A stretch of DNA of 32,477 nt, taken from an uncultured Gemmatimonadaceae bacterium. Its GTDB lineage: Bacteria > Latescibacterota > UBA2968 > UBA8231. A program made the position numbers and the translations under genes. Under the pieces are notes generated by a model. The model had not been told where the DNA came from. It saw nothing but the letters and a program-made list of their open reading frames with translations, and made no database searches. Below are positions 28,391-32,477 of this stretch, one piece after another. The stretch lies in contig CALFPI010000160.1 in the NCBI GenBank assembly GCA_937919035.1, positions 1 through 32,477 of the forward strand, read 5' to 3'. Within the stretch, counting starts at the first letter, position 1. Every line of letters begins with the position of its first letter.

Positions 28391-29547
28391 GACAGGTCCG
28401 GCGACTCCACGAGCTGCCGCAGCGTCGCCAGGAAACGAGCCGCAGGGCCGCCGTCGATGATCCGATGGTCGAAACTCAGGCTGACAACCGTGAGCCAGCG
28501 GGGCACCACCTGTCCCTCGTACACCGCCGGTCGCTGGGAAATGCGGCCGATGCCGAGGATGGCGCACTGGGGCGGATTGATGATGGGCGTAAAGGCATCG
28601 ATGCCGGCGGCGCCCAGATTGGTGATGGTGAAGGTGCCGCCGCGCATGTCGTCCCCTGTGAGTTGGCCGCGCAGTGCCTGACCTCCAAGGCGAGCGCTGT
28701 CGCGGGCGATCTCGGCGATGCTCTTGCGATTGGCATCACGGACGACGGGAACGAGCAAACCCGCTTCGGTGTCGACAGCGAAACCGATGTGGATGCTCTC
28801 GTGCAGCAGAATGTCATGGCCCTGAAGAGAACTGTTGAGTGCCGGATGCCCTTCGAGGGCGACAGCGGCGAAGCGGATCAGAAAATCGTTGTACGCCGGG
28901 CGCGGTCGGGTGGCCCTGCGCAGTTCCACCAGGGCGGTGACGTCGTATTCCGCCGTCAGGGTAACCGGTGCCGAATCACGATGGCTGCCAACGAGGCGGG
29001 TCGCAATGGCCAGACGTGTCGGATTCATGGGCACGCGCTCGACGGTGGTATCGATGTCACCCACGGAGGCCGCCGCAGCACGGACATCCTCCTCCGTGAC
29101 CCGTCCCGTGCTGCCCGTGCCGGCGAGTCGCTCCCAATCGACGCCGAGATCCTTTGCCAGTCGGCGCGCCCGCGGGCTGATCGATGGCTTGCTGCCAACG
29201 GCCTCCCTGGATATCGCTGGCGCCGCTGGCGCTGATGGGCCTGCCGAATCCTGTGCTGTGGCTCGCTCGGGCGGTGGCGGTACCAGCGCCGGACCGACTT
29301 CCCCAGCGGCCAGCACATACGCCAGTACCGTACCCACAGGCACGGTAGCGCCGGGCGCTGGCGCATTGCCGGGAATGTGCAGCGTGCCGCTGTCGAAGGC
29401 TTCGATCTCGTTGAGGGCCTTGTCACTTTCCACCGTGAACAGGATGTCGCCGACCTGCACCGGGTCGCCGGAGGCCTTCAGCCACTCCACCAGAGTGCCC
29501 TCTTCCATCGTCCAGCCCAGCCGTGGCATAACAACGTCGAAAGCCAT
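28387..29547 (-). CDS. 2-oxo acid dehydrogenase E2 component (dihydrolipoamide acyltransferase)
   Basis: Lipoyl domain (MPRLGWTMEEGTLVEWLKASGDPVQVGDILFTVESDKALNEIEAF), E3-binding domain (ISPRARRLAKDLGVDWERLAGTGSTGRVTEEDV), catalytic LSFDHRIIDGGPAARFL. Confidence 0.96.
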   Translation of the reverse strand: MAFDVVMPRLGWTMEEGTLVEWLKASGDPVQVGDILFTVESDKALNEIEAFDSGTLHIPGNAPAPGATVPVGTVLAYVLAAGEVGPALVPPPPERATAQDSAGPSAPAAPAISREAVGSKPSISPRARRLAKDLGVDWERLAGTGSTGRVTEEDVRAAAASVGDIDTTVERVPMNPTRLAIATRLVGSHRDSAPVTLTAEYDVTALVELRRATRPRPAYNDFLIRFAAVALEGHPALNSSLQGHDILLHESIHIGFAVDTEAGLLVPVVRDANRKSIAEIARDSARLGGQALRGQLTGDDMRGGTFTITNLGAAGIDAFTPIINPPQCAILGIGRISQRPAVYEGQVVPRWLTVVSLSFDHRIIDGGPAARFLATLRQLVESPDLS

Positions 29548-29554
29548 GGCGGTG

Positions 29555-30538
29555 CTATTCGGCAGCCAGGTCACGCACGGCGGCGGCAACCTGGTCCATG
29601 GAGGGCACGACAGCAGCCTCCAGCGGTGGGCTGTAGGGCGTCGGTGTGTGTACGCCATTGAGTCGGCGCACGGGCGCCGCCAGATCGTCAAATCCCTGCG
29701 CCATCACCTGCGCGGCGATCTCGGCGCCGACACCACATGGTCCGAAGGATTCATCGGCGACAAGAAGTCTGCCCGTCTTGCGCACCGACGTCAGAATCGT
29801 GTCCAGATCGAGGGGGGCCAGTGTGCGTGGATCGATGACCTCCACGGAGATCCCCTCGGCGGCGAGGGTGTCACAGGCGGCAAGGCTCTTGGGCACAAGA
29901 GGGCCGATGGCGACGACGGTCACCGTTGTTCCCTGGCGGCAGACCTGGGCCTGCCCGAAGGGAATCTGGTACTCCTCTTCCGGCACCGGACCTCGGACAT
30001 TGAGCAGTGACTTGTGCTCGAGGAACAACACCGGATCATCACTGCGCAGAGCCGTCGACATGAGACCCTTGGCATCGTATGGCGTGGTTGGCACGACGAC
30101 GCGAAATCCCGGCACATTGAGAAATAACGGATAGTAGCTGCCCGAGTGATGTGTCGCCGCACCACCACCGATCCCCACGCAGCCACGCAGTAGCACCGGC
30201 ATCTTCAATCGGCCACCGCTCATGTACTGAATCTTGGCGATCTGGTTGGTGAGTTCACCCACAGAGTCGAGGATGAAGTCGATGAACATGAAGTCGACGA
30301 CAGGCCGTGTGCCGGTCATGGCTGCACCGGTGCACAGGCCGACGAAGCCACGTTCACAGATGGGGGTATCACGCAGTCGCCGCGGCCCGAAGCGCTCGTA
30401 GAGTCCCAGTGTCGTGTTGAAATTGCCGCCACGTTCGCCGATGCCCTCACCGAGGACAAAGATGGTCGGATCCCGTTCCATCGCCGCCGTCAACGCCTCG
30501 CGCGCCGCTTCCGTGTAGCTGATCTCGCGCTCGCTCAT
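29555..30538 (-). CDS. 2-oxo acid dehydrogenase E1 component, beta subunit
   Basis: ISYTEAAREALTAAMERDPTIFVLGEGIGERGGNFNTTLGLYERFGPRRLRDTPICERGFVGLCTGAAMTGTRPVVDFMF. Start at MSEREISY (30538), ATGA overlap with the E1alpha stop. Confidence 0.96.
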   Translation of the reverse strand: MSEREISYTEAAREALTAAMERDPTIFVLGEGIGERGGNFNTTLGLYERFGPRRLRDTPICERGFVGLCTGAAMTGTRPVVDFMFIDFILDSVGELTNQIAKIQYMSGGRLKMPVLLRGCVGIGGGAATHHSGSYYPLFLNVPGFRVVVPTTPYDAKGLMSTALRSDDPVLFLEHKSLLNVRGPVPEEEYQIPFGQAQVCRQGTTVTVVAIGPLVPKSLAACDTLAAEGISVEVIDPRTLAPLDLDTILTSVRKTGRLLVADESFGPCGVGAEIAAQVMAQGFDDLAAPVRRLNGVHTPTPYSPPLEAAVVPSMDQVAAAVRDLAAE

Positions 30539-31521
30539 GAGGCAACCCCCCCGTAGATATGGTCGGCAACGGTCGCCGGATCCGGCCATGGGCTGTCGGT
30601 GGCGAAGGCCACGGCCTCCGTTATCTCGGCGACGATGGCGTCGTCGATGGTCTGCAGGTCGGCAGCCGTGACAGCCCCGTCGTCGACGACCCTTCGGGAG
30701 AAGGCGGTGATCGGATCGCGCGCCTTCCAGCTGTCGATCTCCTGCTGGGAGCGATAGCCACCGTCACGCATGCCCTCGGCGTGGGGCCGGGTGCGGTACG
30801 TGCGGCACTCGATGAGGGACGGCCCACCGCCCTGACGAGCCCGCGCCACCGCCGCACTTGCCGCCTCGTACACGGCGACAACATCATTGCCATCCACAGC
30901 CTCCGCGTGCAGACCGTAACCGGCGGCGCGCCCGGCCACATCGGTATTGCGTGCCGAGTCTTTGAAGGCGACCTCAGTGGCGTACATGTTGTTCTCGCAG
31001 ACGAACAGCACCGGCAGGTCCCAGATCGTGGCCATGTTGAGCCCTTCGTGGAAGGCGCCATTGCTGACGGCGCCATCACCGAAAAAAGCGACACCCACCT
31101 GGTCCGTTTCCTTCAACTGGAAGGAGTAGCCGGCGCCCGTGGCCTGCAGAATGCAGGGACCGACGATGCCACTCGTACCCATCATGCCGACTTCAGGGGA
31201 GAACAGGTGCATACTGCCGCCACGACCGCCGGAGCAGCCCGTTGCACGGCCAAAGAGTTCGGCCACCAGTTCGCGAGGGGGCACGCCCTTGGCCAGGGCA
31301 TGCCCGTGACCGCGATGGGTGCTGAACACGGCGTCATCGTCGCGCAGGTGCGCACAGACCCCGGTGGCGACGGCCTCCTCGCCCACATACGTGTGGCAGG
31401 CGCCGGTGATCGTACCTGCCGCGTAGGAACGGGCCAGTTGCTCCTCGCAACGCCGGATACGGACCATGGTGCGATACAGTGATAACAATGTGTCCTTGGG
31501 AATCGTCATTGTTTCCTTCAT
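30535..31521 (-). CDS. 2-oxo acid dehydrogenase E1 component, alpha subunit
   Basis: TPP-binding GDGAVSNGAFHEGLNMATIWDLPVLFVCENN; GRATGCSGGRGGSMHLFSPEVGMMGTSGIVG. Start ambiguous (31521 MKETM or 31509 MTIPK). Confidence 0.95.
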   Translation of the reverse strand: MKETMTIPKDTLLSLYRTMVRIRRCEEQLARSYAAGTITGACHTYVGEEAVATGVCAHLRDDDAVFSTHRGHGHALAKGVPPRELVAELFGRATGCSGGRGGSMHLFSPEVGMMGTSGIVGPCILQATGAGYSFQLKETDQVGVAFFGDGAVSNGAFHEGLNMATIWDLPVLFVCENNMYATEVAFKDSARNTDVAGRAAGYGLHAEAVDGNDVVAVYEAASAAVARARQGGGPSLIECRTYRTRPHAEGMRDGGYRSQQEIDSWKARDPITAFSRRVVDDGAVTAADLQTIDDAIVAEITEAVAFATDSPWPDPATVADHIYGGVAS

Positions 31522-31522
31522 C

Positions 31523-32338
31523 TCAGCCTGTGATCCCGGGACCACCGGGGTAGGAACCGCCGGCGTTCATCGCCAGGTTGCCGCCGTCCATGGGCAGCAG
31601 AATGCCCGTCACCCAGCGGGCCGCGTCGGATGCCAGAAAGATGGCCACCCCCCGGACATCGTCGGGCTCGCCGAGCCGACCCGTGGGGATACCCCGCAGC
31701 CACTGCGTCTCCATACGCGGATCCTTGTCGATGCGGGCGCGCAGACCCGGGTTCATCACCTGCGCCAGGACGATGGCGTTGACCCTGACGCCACGGCTGG
31801 CCCACTCTGTGCTCAACTCACGGGTCATCTGCACAACACCGCCCATGGCTGTGCTGTAGGCGGCGTGACCACGGCCCAGGGCTGTGAGTCCCGCCAGCGA
31901 CGCGATGTTGATGATGCTGCCTTTGCCGGCAGCCAGCATGCGTCGCCCTGCCTCCTGGCAACAGCAGAAGCGTCCCACCACGAGGCCCTGCAGGGAGCGG
32001 GTGACCTCGTCGATGTCGATATCTTCCGGTGGCCCGAGCGCAACACTGCCACCGGCGACGTTGGCGAGCACATCGATACGACCGAACTCGCTGTCGAGGC
32101 GCTCGAACATGGGCCGAATCTGTGCCGGGTCGGAGACGTCGCATTTTACCGCGATGGCGCGCCGACCCAGGGCCTCGACATCAGCGGCGGTCTGTTGGGC
32201 GCCGGCTTCGTTCAGATCGGCCAGCATGAGGTCGGCGCCGGCTTCGGCCAGGGCCAGGCTGATCGCCCTGCCGACACCTTGGGCGGCACCAGAGACCAGG
32301 GCAACACGCCCGGTCAGATCGAAGAGTTCATGGATCAT
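31523..32338 (-). CDS. SDR family oxidoreductase
   Basis: GRVALVSGAAQGVGRAISLALAEAGADLMLADLN, NVAGG, GHAAYSTAMGGVVQMTRELSTEWASRGVRVNAI (GxxxG plus YSTAM region), C-terminal ASDAARWVTGILLPMDGG. Confidence 0.94.
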   Translation of the reverse strand: MIHELFDLTGRVALVSGAAQGVGRAISLALAEAGADLMLADLNEAGAQQTAADVEALGRRAIAVKCDVSDPAQIRPMFERLDSEFGRIDVLANVAGGSVALGPPEDIDIDEVTRSLQGLVVGRFCCCQEAGRRMLAAGKGSIINIASLAGLTALGRGHAAYSTAMGGVVQMTRELSTEWASRGVRVNAIVLAQVMNPGLRARIDKDPRMETQWLRGIPTGRLGEPDDVRGVAIFLASDAARWVTGILLPMDGGNLAMNAGGSYPGGPGITG

Positions 32339-32477
32339 GCTGGATCTCCCAGATAAGCGATGGCGTCGATCTCGACGAGGATTCCCTTGAACATGTCACC
32401 GGCACCCACGAGGCGGCGGGTTGGCATGCGGGGCACACCCTCAAAGTAGCGCATGTAGGCCGCATTGAAACCGTCCC
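32335..32477 (-). CDS. RidA family protein, C-terminal fragment (rest beyond right edge)
   Basis: Minus-strand translation ...DGFNAAYMRYFEGVPRMPTRRLVGAGDMFKGILVEIDAIAYLGDPA-stop matches the RidA C-terminal pattern (FNAxYxxYF...LVEIxAIA). Not in the ORF track. ATGA overlap with the SDR start. Confidence 0.82.
   Translation of the reverse strand, partial: DGFNAAYMRYFEGVPRMPTRRLVGAGDMFKGILVEIDAIAYLGDPA

Noticed and set aside
27365-28681. 438-aa plus-strand ORF antisense to the Gfo/Idh/MocA gene and E2
   Set aside because: Opposite-strand reading of two well-recognised genes; no recognisable motif.
28835-30010. 391-aa plus-strand ORF antisense to E2/E1beta
   Set aside because: Low-complexity Ser/Arg/Ala-rich translation overlapping strong E2 and E1beta calls.

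Overview
High-GC bacterial chromosomal window, densely packed on both strands. No tRNA, rRNA, CRISPR array or transposase was recognised. From left to right: (1) the end of a polysaccharide-export locus (5'-truncated SLBB/Wza-like protein, Wzz-like chain-length protein) followed closely by dut; (2) a minus-strand trio of a MoaD/ThiS-like sulfur carrier ending in Gly-Gly and two phytanoyl-CoA-dioxygenase (PhyH)-like proteins; (3) the small (2Fe-2S) and medium (FAD) subunit genes of a xanthine-dehydrogenase/CO-dehydrogenase-type hydroxylase, with a clear terminator and a promoter candidate but no large subunit; (4) a divergent PsrA-like TetR regulator with a compound inverted-repeat operator, coupled to an OMF-MFP-RND efflux operon; (5) a minus-strand nucleotide-sugar operon (UDP-GlcNAc 2-epimerase, UXS-like decarboxylase/epimerase, DUF6807/PmoA-like protein, SAM methyltransferase); (6) a plus-strand group (TIM-barrel sugar isomerase, CocE/NonD hydrolase, aspartoacylase-like M14 enzyme, YbaK/ProX deacylase); (7) a long, mostly translationally coupled minus-strand catabolic operon running off the right edge: RidA (partial), SDR, 2-oxoacid dehydrogenase E1alpha/E1beta/E2, three Gfo/Idh/MocA oxidoreductases, a 590-aa protein whose C-terminus resembles a cysteine-free MIP18/DUF59 domain, a class V aminotransferase and a TIM-barrel isomerase. 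The most promising candidates for something undescribed are the operon in (7) with its DUF59-like fusion, and the sulfur-carrier/double-PhyH trio in (2). All family calls come from reading motifs and from recall, not from database searches.
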